A stretch of 64,000 bases of DNA from positions 561,362 to 625,361 of the forward strand of contig CP075364.1 of assembly GCA_019454105.1 (NCBI GenBank), in the 5' to 3' direction. The stretch comes from Fimbriimonadaceae bacterium. Lineage in GTDB: Bacteria; Armatimonadota; Fimbriimonadia; Fimbriimonadales; Fimbriimonadaceae. Position numbers and translations under genes: made by a program. The notes beneath the pieces are model-generated. The model had not been told where the DNA came from. It made no database searches and saw only the letters and a list, made by a program, of their open reading frames with translations. The stretch's first letter is position 1. Every line of letters begins with the position of its first letter. Below, piece by piece: positions 35,076 to 43,073 of the stretch.

Positions 35076-36086
35076 CTACTTCGCCAGCCTGGACAGCGCC
35101 TGGCTCACGGCCTTCGCTGTAAAGTCCAGCAAAGACACCGCCTCGGGGTACCGCAGCCGCTTGGGCCCGACGATGGCAAGGCTCCCCGCCTCGTGCTCCC
35201 CAGCGTAGAACTGCCGCCGCACGATCGCGAGCCCTTGCATCCGAGTCACCGGGTTCTCCGAACCGATCGTGATCCCGTCGCCCAACACCGCCTCATGGAG
35301 CGTCTCCTCGTCCTCCAGGCTCTCGATCAGGCTGTTCATCGCCGACGGATCAGTCCGGAACTCAGGCTCCGCGATCACATACTCCTCGCCTTCCAGATAC
35401 ACATGGCCCCGCGTGATCTCCCGGGCTGTGGTCCTGAAGACCGCAAAGGCCGATCGCAGGAGCTTGCCCAGCACCGGGTCATCGACCGCCGGGGTCTTCG
35501 CCCGCGAAGCTTTCCGTACCGAGACCCCTGACAGCGCCCCGAGAGCCTCGTTCGCCAACCCGATGTGCTCCAATGTCGTTCCAGGAGGCGACTCCACCAG
35601 CCGGTTCTCGACCTGACCGTTCTGGAGCACCATCACCAAGAGCGTCTTGCCCGGCCCGATCGCGGCCAGAACCACGCTCTGCACGAGAACGTCAGCGTCC
35701 TTCACCGTAGCCGCCACCGAGAGAAGCCGAGTGATCCGGCTCAACGACTTCGTGATGTCCCGGAGAAGCTCGCTGAGAGTGTCCTGCTCCTCCGACGCCG
35801 ACTGCAAACGGGCCCGGCTGGACTGCCCGGGAGCCCTCACGACCATCAGGTGGTCGACAAAGTACCGGTAACCCTTGTCGCTCGGAACCCGGCCCGCGCT
35901 TGTGTGAGGCTGCTCCAAGAAACCCATGTCGGCGATCTCGGCCAGCTCGTTCCGGACCGTCGCCCCCCGCACCCCCAGGTCGTACTTGCTCACGATGTGG
36001 TCGCTCGCGACGGGCTCCGCCACCGCCACGTACTCCACCACGACCGCGTTTAGGATCGTCGACTTCCGCCCAGAAAGCTCGGCCAT
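35076..36086 (-). CDS. hrcA: Heat-inducible transcription repressor HrcA
   Basis: A 336-residue HrcA. The N-terminal winged helix ends in GVRGATVRNELAEIADMGFLEQPHTSAGRVPSDKGYRYFVD, the family signature, followed by the GAF-like and dimerisation domains (ITIGSENPVTRMQGLAIVRRQFY). HrcA binds CIRCE elements and is held active by GroEL. Here it is about 23 kb from groES and groEL, which carry three CIRCE sites, and not next to grpE, dnaK or dnaJ. No CIRCE is seen before hrcA itself. A TAGAAT (36099-36104, complement) ends 12 nt before its ATG. Confidence 0.95.
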   Translation of the reverse strand: MAELSGRKSTILNAVVVEYVAVAEPVASDHIVSKYDLGVRGATVRNELAEIADMGFLEQPHTSAGRVPSDKGYRYFVDHLMVVRAPGQSSRARLQSASEEQDTLSELLRDITKSLSRITRLLSVAATVKDADVLVQSVVLAAIGPGKTLLVMVLQNGQVENRLVESPPGTTLEHIGLANEALGALSGVSVRKASRAKTPAVDDPVLGKLLRSAFAVFRTTAREITRGHVYLEGEEYVIAEPEFRTDPSAMNSLIESLEDEETLHEAVLGDGITIGSENPVTRMQGLAIVRRQFYAGEHEAGSLAIVGPKRLRYPEAVSLLDFTAKAVSQALSRLAK

Positions 36087-36167
36087 GCTCGTCCCCCTAT
36101 TCTACTTCCTGGGCCCTTGGACGCCCCAGTTCGTTTCGCCTTGCAACGAATCCGGCCCGGCCAGAGG

Positions 36168-36173
36168 TAATGT
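36168..36173 (+). promoter_or_regulatory. -10 TAATGT next to the start of the small exported protein
   Basis: TAATGT ends 6 nt before ATG 36180, in the usual position of the window-wide TAnnnT pattern. No Shine-Dalgarno. Confidence 0.5.
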
Positions 36174-36179
36174 CCAGCG

Positions 36180-36641
36180 ATGCGTCCTGCCGCTCTGCTC
36201 GCCCTCCTCGCCTTCTCGGCCCTTGTCCACGCTCAGGCCAACAAAGTCGCGGGCAACTGGAAGGGATCCCTCCAGATCTCAGCCCCGGCCGAAATGAAGT
36301 CCCAAATCCCACCGGCAGCCCAACTGCCCAAGTTGGACATGACGCTCAAGGGGGACGGCACCTACTCGGCCACCATGACCCAGCCGACCCAACAGGGAAG
36401 CACCAAGACCAAGGTGGAAGGCACCTGGAAACTCCAAGGGCAAGACCTCACTATCACCCCCAAGACCCGCGACGGCAAGCCCGCTACCGGAGAGGCCGCC
36501 AAGCCCCGCATCTACAAGCTCAGCCCGGACGGCAAGACCCTGACACTCGATCTCACCGCAGACATGCGCCGCGCCGCCCAGAACAGCAAGGAGAAAGGCG
36601 CCGACAAGGTCACCATGAAGGTCGTGCTGAAAAAGGCCTAG
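36180..36641 (+). CDS. Small exported lipocalin-like protein
   Basis: A 153-residue protein with a signal peptide (LLALLAFSALVHAQ). The mature domain starts VAGNWKGSLQIS and continues with alternating strands (LDMTLKGDGTYSATMT, KVEGTWKLQGQDLTITP, YKLSPDGKTLTLDLT), a small beta barrel of the lipocalin-like 'GxW' type. Ligand unknown. The stop overlaps the convergent trpA stop by four bases. It is divergent from hrcA with 93 nt between starts. Confidence 0.72.
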   Translation: MRPAALLALLAFSALVHAQANKVAGNWKGSLQISAPAEMKSQIPPAAQLPKLDMTLKGDGTYSATMTQPTQQGSTKTKVEGTWKLQGQDLTITPKTRDGKPATGEAAKPRIYKLSPDGKTLTLDLTADMRRAAQNSKEKGADKVTMKVVLKKA

Positions 36642-37426
36642 CGCCGCGCCGCCGCCTTTGCCTCGCGCACCCAGGCCGCGACCTCCTCGCGGCCCTCGCC
36701 ACCGCGCCAGCGATCCGCCAGCAGGGTGACGAGCCGCGAGCCGATGATCGCCCCGTCCGCGAAGGAACACACCTCGCGCACGTCCGCAGGCCCCGAGACC
36801 CCAAACCCGACACAGACCGGCAGGTCGGTTCGCGCCCGGATCCGCCCCACGAGCGTCCGCGCCTCGTCCCAGGCCTCGTGCCCGGCCCCCGTCACACCCG
36901 TCCGTGAGACCGCATAGACAAACCCGGTCGAGGCCTCGCACACCCGGTCGAGCCGTTCATCGGTCGAAGTCGGGGCGGCCAGGAAGACGGTGTCGAGACC
37001 TGCCTCCCGGCTCGCTTCCCGCCAGTCACCGGCGTCGTCGGGGGTGAGGTCGCAAACGATCGTGCCGGCCGCACCCGCCCCGGCCGCGTCGAGGGCGAAC
37101 CGCCCCAGCCCCCGTCGCGCCATTGGGTTCGTGTAGCCCATGAGCACCACCGGGGCGAGGTCGAATCCCCGGAGGGCGGCGAGAACGTCCGCTGTCTTTG
37201 TGCCCCGGTCCAGCGCCCGCTGGCTCGAGGCCTGGATCACGGGCCCGTCCGCGATCGGGTCGCTGAACGGCAGCCCGACCTCGATCACGTCCGCCCCCGA
37301 CGTCGCCAGGGTCTCCAAGATCGCGGGGAGTTGGGCCAGCGGCGGGTCTCCCGCCGTGACGAAGAGCACCAAGGCCCCTTCTCGCTTCTCCCTCAGCCGC
37401 CCAAAAACCTCGCCCAACTGTCGCAT
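36638..37426 (-). CDS. trpA: Tryptophan synthase alpha chain
   Basis: A 262-residue TIM-barrel enzyme that cleaves indole-3-glycerol phosphate to indole and glyceraldehyde 3-phosphate. The catalytic Glu lies in GADVIEVGLPFSDPIADGP, the second acid in TIVCDLTPDD, and the phosphate site in VCVGFGVSGPADV and GAIIGSRLV. Start ATG 37426 (MRQLGEVF) gives the family length and has TATCCT 10 nt upstream; the frame from 37456 would add ten odd residues. trpB and other trp genes are absent from the window, so trpA stands alone. Confidence 0.93.
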   Translation of the reverse strand: MRQLGEVFGRLREKREGALVLFVTAGDPPLAQLPAILETLATSGADVIEVGLPFSDPIADGPVIQASSQRALDRGTKTADVLAALRGFDLAPVVLMGYTNPMARRGLGRFALDAAGAGAAGTIVCDLTPDDAGDWREASREAGLDTVFLAAPTSTDERLDRVCEASTGFVYAVSRTGVTGAGHEAWDEARTLVGRIRARTDLPVCVGFGVSGPADVREVCSFADGAIIGSRLVTLLADRWRGGEGREEVAAWVREAKAAARR

Positions 37427-37491
37427 CTGGGTGTCAAGGATACAGCGTTCAACCAAGTGATGGAGGTCGGCCCATCGTCCGCCTTCCGTTT

Positions 37492-37586
37492 CCCCCTCCC
37501 CCGTTCACGGGGAAGGGGGCAAGGGGGTGGGGGACAGCCAAGCCCCCCCTCCCCCGTTCACGGGGGAGGGGGCAAGGGGGTGGGGG
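37492..37586. repeat. Two copies of the G-rich palindromic repeat
   Basis: CCCCCTCCCCCGTTCACGGGG-type palindromes followed by AAGGGGG(T)GGGGG runs, at about 37492-37533 and 37544-37586, in the space upstream of trpA and downstream of the PEP-CTERM gene. Confidence 0.8.
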
Positions 37587-37699
37587 CGTCAGCTCCCAGG
37601 GCCTGACGGAAGCCGACTCGACCCCCGAAACGATGGCCCGCCACTCTAGGGCCGGGTGCACGAAGCCGCGCCCTATGCGAAACCGGCGGCTGACCGCCT

Positions 37700-38836
37700 T
37701 TAGCCTGAGGACCGCGCCCGTGATCGCCATCGGCGACGACGACCCAGGGCTCCCATCCCGATGACGGCCGTCACCAGGGTCGCGGGCTCGGGCACAGGTT
37801 TTGTCCAGATGACCGCCTCCTCGCGCAGGTTGGTTGAGTTCCATCCAAAGCCTGCGATCGTGATCGTGGTCGAGTCGATCCAGATGGCCCGCGCTTCAGA
37901 ACTTGTGAAGCCGGTCGGCAGGTAAGCATGGAGGTCGTCCCAGGTCGAGGCCCCGCCCGACCAGAACGAGGCCTTTCGGCTCGTGCCTATCAGGGCCTCC
38001 CCGACCACAAAGCCGCCGTGTGTCGAGTAGGCCACGCTGGAGGTCGCGCCGGTGGGGTTCAGGTCGATGAAGCTCGCCGCCGTGCCCGTCCACTTGCCAG
38101 CATGGGTCTGGCCGCCGATCCTGGCCCATCCGGCTTGGATCGAGCCATGGACGTCCCAGAGGCTCGACCCCGTCGCCCCGGTCGGGTTTAAGTTCGCCCA
38201 AGAAGCCTTCGTGCCAGTCCAGAGGCTCGCGCTCAGGACACCTCCGACGGTTGCTTCTCCGACTTGCACGCCAGCGTGCACCGCCCGGGCCGTCGAGCCC
38301 GTCGCCGACGTCGGGTGAAGATCGACCCAAGAAGACGCGGTTCCCATCCAGAGGCTCGCCCCAAAGGTCACCGTGCTACTCGAGGCTGTCCCGACCTGCT
38401 GGTTGCCGTCCATTCCGAATGCCATCGAGGATCCGTTAGCGGTCGGATTGAGATCGACGAAGGAGCCGGCCGTTCCTGACCAGAGTCCCGCATGAACCGC
38501 ATATCCTGTGGAGGTCTGCACTTGCGCTTCGCCGACCTGCTTCCCGCCAGAGACAGTCCACAGCGTCGAGCTCCGAGCGCCCGAGGGATTGACGTCCACC
38601 CATGACGCCGCTGTGCCGGACCAAATCCCGCCATGGCGGAACCCTGCCGTCGTCTCCGAGAATCCAGCCTGGGTCGACGAGTCGGTCCCGTGGGCCCGAG
38701 ACCGGGCGTAGCTACTTGGGTGCAGGATCACAGTCGACCAGGAGAACGCCTGAGTCGACGCGACAAGAAGAGCGGCCATGACGGTCAGCTTGGAGCCCCG
38801 TGGCCAGAAGTGAGGACGAGCGCTGTTGGTGTTCAT
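37700..38836 (-). CDS. PEP-CTERM protein built of tandem HAF-like repeats
   Basis: A 378-residue exported protein. After a signal peptide (VMAALLVASTQAFS) come about seven repeats of 40-44 residues, each of the form A-x-LWxGTxxSWVDLNPTxAxxS followed by a QVGEA-like strand; this resembles the HAF extracellular repeat and suggests a propeller. The tail is VPEPATLVTAVIGMGALG plus RRRRWRSR, a PEP-CTERM sorting signal. Start ATG 38836 with AGGAC 6 nt upstream; the frame from 38941 hides the signal peptide. A small GTCTC-N4-GAGAC hairpin lies in its leader. Confidence 0.85.
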   Translation of the reverse strand: MNTNSARPHFWPRGSKLTVMAALLVASTQAFSWSTVILHPSSYARSRAHGTDSSTQAGFSETTAGFRHGGIWSGTAASWVDVNPSGARSSTLWTVSGGKQVGEAQVQTSTGYAVHAGLWSGTAGSFVDLNPTANGSSMAFGMDGNQQVGTASSSTVTFGASLWMGTASSWVDLHPTSATGSTARAVHAGVQVGEATVGGVLSASLWTGTKASWANLNPTGATGSSLWDVHGSIQAGWARIGGQTHAGKWTGTAASFIDLNPTGATSSVAYSTHGGFVVGEALIGTSRKASFWSGGASTWDDLHAYLPTGFTSSEARAIWIDSTTITIAGFGWNSTNLREEAVIWTKPVPEPATLVTAVIGMGALGRRRRWRSRARSSG

Positions 38837-38944
38837 GAGTTGTCCTAGTTCGTCTCGATGGAGACTGCTAGTCACACTCTGCCCATGGCGCGTGACGTGG
38901 GCGTGACGGGCGAGGCCCGGCCACCGTGTCGAAGACACCACAAG

Positions 38945-38973
38945 CCCCCTCCACCGTTCACCGGGGAGGGGGG
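38945..38973. repeat. G-rich palindromic repeat abutting the era stop
   Basis: CCCCCTCC / GGGGAGGGGGG arms around ACCGTTCACC. It begins directly at the 3' end of era and can form the only hairpin there, so it may serve as its terminator. Confidence 0.7.
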
Positions 38974-39870
38974 CTAGACCATTCCCAGTTCGCGCAGCCA
39001 GCGCGGGTTTTGGCGCCAGTCGGGGCGCACCTTCACGAACAGCTCCAGGAACACGCGACCGCCGGTCATCTCTTCGATCTCCAGCCGGGCCTCGGTGCCG
39101 ATCCGCTTGAGCATGGCCCCTTTCTTGCCGATCAGGATCGCCTTTTGGCCTTCGGTCTCGACGAGGAGCACGACCGAGATCCGGGTGAGGCCGTCTTCTT
39201 CCTCCCAGGCTTCGGTGGTGGTGGCGAGGGCGTGGGGCACTTCCTGGCGGGTGAGTCGCAGGGCCTTCTCCCGCACGAGTTCGGACGCCAGCTCGCGCAT
39301 CGGCTGGTCGGTCACGTCTTCTTCGGGATACAGCGGCGGTCCTTCAGGGAGGGCGTCCACCAGCAGCGACACCAGCAGGTCGACGTTGTGCCCTTGGGTG
39401 AGGCTGGTCATCATGCTCCGCTCAGTCGGGAAGAGGGCGAGATAGGCCTCATAGTGGGCCTCAACGTCCACCGGTTTGAGGAGATCCATCTTGTTCATGC
39501 CGAGCACGAGCGGCCTCTTGGACCCGGCGAGGGCGAGCATCTCGGCCAGGGCGCGGTCTTCTTTGCCTGGCCTTTTGCTGACATCGACCATGACGAGCAC
39601 GACGTCGCACTCGTCCAGGGTCTGCTTGGCGGCTTCATTGAGGGCTGCGCCGAGCTTGTGGCGGGCCTCATGGAGCCCGGGCGTGTCGGCGAAGACGATC
39701 TGCCAACGCGGGGTGGTGGCGATGCCGAGGATCCGCTTGCGCGTGGTCTGGGGCTTGTCGCTAACGATGCTGACCTTCTGCCCGACGACGTGGTTGACGA
39801 GCGAGCTCTTGCCCACGTTCGGCCGCCCGACGACGGCGATGGCCCCGGCGCGGTACCCGTCGCTATTCAC
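38974..39870 (-). CDS. era: GTPase Era
   Basis: A 298-residue Era, a GTPase that binds 16S rRNA near its 3' end during 30S assembly. G motifs: G1 GRPNVGKSS near residue 16, G2 in KPQTTRKRI, G3 DTPG, G4 NKMD near 123 and the switch-adjacent LHEARHKLG. The C-terminal KH domain has the VVLLVETEGQKAILIGKKGAMLKRIG pattern. The GTG start (39870) lies inside the 3' end of the upstream GH42-like gene, in another frame with an 8-nt overlap, so the two genes are translationally coupled. Confidence 0.96.
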   Translation of the reverse strand: MNSDGYRAGAIAVVGRPNVGKSSLVNHVVGQKVSIVSDKPQTTRKRILGIATTPRWQIVFADTPGLHEARHKLGAALNEAAKQTLDECDVVLVMVDVSKRPGKEDRALAEMLALAGSKRPLVLGMNKMDLLKPVDVEAHYEAYLALFPTERSMMTSLTQGHNVDLLVSLLVDALPEGPPLYPEEDVTDQPMRELASELVREKALRLTRQEVPHALATTTEAWEEEDGLTRISVVLLVETEGQKAILIGKKGAMLKRIGTEARLEIEEMTGGRVFLELFVKVRPDWRQNPRWLRELGMV

Positions 39871-42800
39871 GCTTGCGGAAGAGCACGTTCATCGTGAGTT
39901 CGTCGCCGCGTCCTCGGTCGTTCGGGGCATCGCCGTTGGGGCGTCGCCGTCTTCGCCGCCTCTTGCCCCGGCTTCGCTGCATCTGCTCGTCGTCTTCTTC
40001 GCCGTCCTCGACGTTCGTCGGCTCAATGAGGGAGGGTTTGAGCAGCAGGTCGTCGGCCAAGTCTTCGCCCCAACTCTCCTCAACCCATTGGTCGAGCTTC
40101 ATGATGGCGACGTCGAAGTTGATCGCGTCCCAGTGGAGGGTGTTCTCGGCCCTCGGGGCCACCTCGTCCACGCGAAGCAATTCGGTCGGGTCGACCGCGA
40201 TCAAGGCCTCAATCTCGGACCTGTTGCCCACCAGGAACGAGTGCGTCGAACCCTCCAGGGCGTGGAAGGTCAGGCTGCTGGCGTCCGTGGAGACCCATTC
40301 GCCGGTCACGAGGCTGTAGGCCGACCACTTGTCAGGCAGGGCGATGGTCCTCGGGCCCGTGCCGGTGCAGTGGACGGTCAAGAACGGCGGCCGGACGTGG
40401 ACGACGTCGTCCTGGAAGTTCCAGACCCGTGTCCCCGCCATCTGTCCCAGCGACCGGAAGAAGCCGGGCGTGACGACAGGCTCGCCGAGGAACACGCTCG
40501 TCCACCCGCCGTCCTCGCCCAGGAACCTGCGCACCACAAAGCTGGGAAGCCCAGTCTGCGTGTACTCGCCCAGCACCCTCCCATCTTCGGGAATGGCGAA
40601 GTAGCTCGGTTCCAGGTGGCCGCCTTGGGCCAGCGTTCGCTCAGGAAGGTTCTCACAGAGCGGGTCGCGGAAGTTCAGCAGGGTGGTGCCCGTCTTGCTG
40701 TTGAAGGGCTGGGGCCGGAGAGCGATGCCGGTCACCTCGCGGACGCGCTCTAGGCTTTCGCGGCCACCTTCGAAGAGACCCGCGCTGTAGAACCAGAAGA
40801 GGACGTTGCCGGACTTTTGGAGACGGGTCTTGACGGCGGCCCTCACTTCGGGGCGCATGTCCCAGGCGTTGAGGAAGACGTACACCTTGCTCTCGGGGAA
40901 CTTCTCACGGTGGGCCAGGTCGCTGAGGAGATAGAAGCCGGCGCTGAGCCCCGAGCGCAGGACAGACTCCCGGACGTTTTGGACGAGGACGGTGAAGGCC
41001 CGTTCGTCGGTGAGATAGGCCAGCGACCGCTCATCGATGAAGACCGCGATCTCTGGCGCGGGCGGCTCCTCGACAGTGCTCCATACGGTGGCTTGAATCA
41101 GCCTGGCCGCCCGGCTCCAGATCCCGGGCGATCCGAGCCACCCGTTGCCCCACGAGTCCATCCAAGCGACACCGCTCGTGTGGGCCAGGGCCGCCCCGGC
41201 GCCGCGCCAATGGACGCTCTCTAAGGCCTGCGGCGTCTTCATGACCGGGTTGAAGTCGTCCGGCTCGCGCATCCCACTGATCGGCGTCTTGAAGTCTTCC
41301 TCGCTGATGTAGAGCTTGCCGTTCAGGGCGAAACTGTCGATGGGGCCGGGGAAGGGACAACTGCCGCCTGGTTCTCGATTGCGGTAGCTCGGCGGCCCGG
41401 CCACATAGTCCACGTCTGGGCACCGAAGCAGCTTGCCGAGCGACAGGTGGCCGCTTGCGGGGTGGGCCCATTCGAACGTGTAGCCATAGCTCACCCCGAC
41501 CAGGTAGCGACCTTCGCTGGCGACCTTGGCCGCGTTCGCCAATCGGGCGATGCGGTCAACGGTCGAGTCGCTCATGAAGAGGTGGTAGTCCACCCAGGGC
41601 CTGGCCCTGCGGTCGGTCCGGACAAACTCTTCGTGGCGCGGACGGGCGCGGCCATAGTCCGGCACCGAGACCGTGTCGAAGTCGATGTTCCCATCGAACC
41701 AAGAAGCCCGCATGGAGACAGGGTCGTCCAAGTATCGGGCCCGGAGCCACGTCCGGAAGGCTTCGATCCCAGCCTGGCTCGTGTCATAGCCCGTGCCTTC
41801 TGCGACAAACCACTCGCCGCGCTCCAAGTGGACGCCGAGGACATGGTTGCCTGAGTCCAGTCTTTGAAGCTTACGGATGAAAGCGGACTCGCACTCTTCG
41901 GCCACCGCCCAGTAATCGTCGTCGCACAAGCTGGGGTCGGCCAGGCCGCCCTCGTTGAGAAGATAACGGGCCTTGGGGAACTGCTTGTCCCAGTTCGTCG
42001 GAGCCGTGAAGACGAGTCGAAAGACCACTTGGGCCTGGTCGTCCACGCTGGTGACCTTCTTTAGAAGGTAAGCCGCGAATGAGACGGCGTCGTCCACCGA
42101 CCTCGGGTCGACCTCCAACTCCACAAGCAGCGAGAAGAGGTGGACCCCGTTGTCGGCGGCGAACTTGATCTCTTCAAGCACCGTCACCATGTGCGCCTCG
42201 TCCGGCACTGAGGCAAAGAACATCACGGGCGGGTAGACCTTCTTTTCTTTCACCAAGGTCGGTACGCCGTTCCGGAGAATGACCTGGGCCGCGTCGTCCC
42301 GGATCGTGACGGGCGTCCTCTTGGAGGTCGGCTCCGGCTTGGGCTTCTGGCCTCGGGGGGTCGGGTCAGCCGGTGCCTTGTTGACAGGCTCGGCCGGGCG
42401 AGGCTCTCTTCGGCGGGCCCTCTCGGGTTTGGGCGTCACGGGAACCGGGTCCACCACTCGCGGCTCGGCCCTTTGTCCCCTGGTGCGGGTCTTACGGGCC
42501 GCCAGTCGCGGTTCGGCCGACTCAGTCTCGGGTGTCGCCGGAGTCGGTTCGGGGTCGGACTTGGCCCGCCATACGAGGGTCACGGCCTCGCCATAGGTTC
42601 CGTTCCCTGTGGTGGCCGCCTTGGGCCTCGCTGCAGACCGCCTCTTCGTCGCGACAGGCTTTGATTCTGCCATGGGCTCTGCCTTAGCCGCACTTTTCCT
42701 CGTTCGTTGCGGCTTAGGCTTCGGTTCCTCCCCTGACGGCGGCTCAGGCTCGACGACTTGGGGCGTTGCTGTCTTCCTGGCTCGAGGGGCCTTCTTTTTG

Positions 42801-42907
42801 GGTTCGACAGGCGCCTCCTCGGTCGCGGGAGAGGGATCGGGCTTCTTTCTGGTTCGGGATTTAGGGGGTTCTGGAGTCTCCAGGTCGGTAGCTTTTTTGC
42901 GCGGCAT
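39863..42907 (-). CDS. GH42-like (beta-galactosidase-fold) protein with charged disordered tails
   Basis: A 1014-residue protein of unusual build. Residues 1-200 are disordered and rich in Pro, Lys, Arg, Glu and Thr (PRKKATDLETPEPPKSRT). Residues about 220-900 look like a GH42-type glycosidase: a TIM-barrel start (FAADNGVHLFSLLVELE), VHLERGEWF and an SEEDFKT segment where acid residues could be catalytic, then a GATase/trimerisation-like domain (RSLAYLTDERAFTVLVQN, YVFLNAWDMRPEVRAAVK). The C-terminus has an acidic patch and a KRRRRRRRPNG run. No signal peptide is visible. Start ATG 42907 (MPRKKAT); earlier codons lie in the fliK promoter region. Confidence 0.68.
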   Translation of the reverse strand: MPRKKATDLETPEPPKSRTRKKPDPSPATEEAPVEPKKKAPRARKTATPQVVEPEPPSGEEPKPKPQRTRKSAAKAEPMAESKPVATKRRSAARPKAATTGNGTYGEAVTLVWRAKSDPEPTPATPETESAEPRLAARKTRTRGQRAEPRVVDPVPVTPKPERARRREPRPAEPVNKAPADPTPRGQKPKPEPTSKRTPVTIRDDAAQVILRNGVPTLVKEKKVYPPVMFFASVPDEAHMVTVLEEIKFAADNGVHLFSLLVELEVDPRSVDDAVSFAAYLLKKVTSVDDQAQVVFRLVFTAPTNWDKQFPKARYLLNEGGLADPSLCDDDYWAVAEECESAFIRKLQRLDSGNHVLGVHLERGEWFVAEGTGYDTSQAGIEAFRTWLRARYLDDPVSMRASWFDGNIDFDTVSVPDYGRARPRHEEFVRTDRRARPWVDYHLFMSDSTVDRIARLANAAKVASEGRYLVGVSYGYTFEWAHPASGHLSLGKLLRCPDVDYVAGPPSYRNREPGGSCPFPGPIDSFALNGKLYISEEDFKTPISGMREPDDFNPVMKTPQALESVHWRGAGAALAHTSGVAWMDSWGNGWLGSPGIWSRAARLIQATVWSTVEEPPAPEIAVFIDERSLAYLTDERAFTVLVQNVRESVLRSGLSAGFYLLSDLAHREKFPESKVYVFLNAWDMRPEVRAAVKTRLQKSGNVLFWFYSAGLFEGGRESLERVREVTGIALRPQPFNSKTGTTLLNFRDPLCENLPERTLAQGGHLEPSYFAIPEDGRVLGEYTQTGLPSFVVRRFLGEDGGWTSVFLGEPVVTPGFFRSLGQMAGTRVWNFQDDVVHVRPPFLTVHCTGTGPRTIALPDKWSAYSLVTGEWVSTDASSLTFHALEGSTHSFLVGNRSEIEALIAVDPTELLRVDEVAPRAENTLHWDAINFDVAIMKLDQWVEESWGEDLADDLLLKPSLIEPTNVEDGEEDDEQMQRSRGKRRRRRRRPNGDAPNDRGRGDELTMNVLFRKRE

Positions 42908-43073
42908 AGAAAGTGTTGAGCGGCCCGGCCTCGGGATGGTCATGGCGATAGGTGAGGCGGCGCGCGTACGGTCCCAGTATGGCAGATCAGTCCCAGCACT
43001 CTTTCGGAAATGGACCGTGGGGATTCGCTCTTCGGCGCCCGAATATTCACTTGGACACGAAAGGAGAACCTTC

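Noticed and set aside
36638-37426. trp operon
   Set aside because: Only trpA is present; the flanking genes have no link to tryptophan synthesis.
42609-43073. Upstream extension of the fliK reading frame
   Set aside because: It is antisense to the start of the GH42-like gene, and AAAGGAGAACC places the start at ATG 43074.
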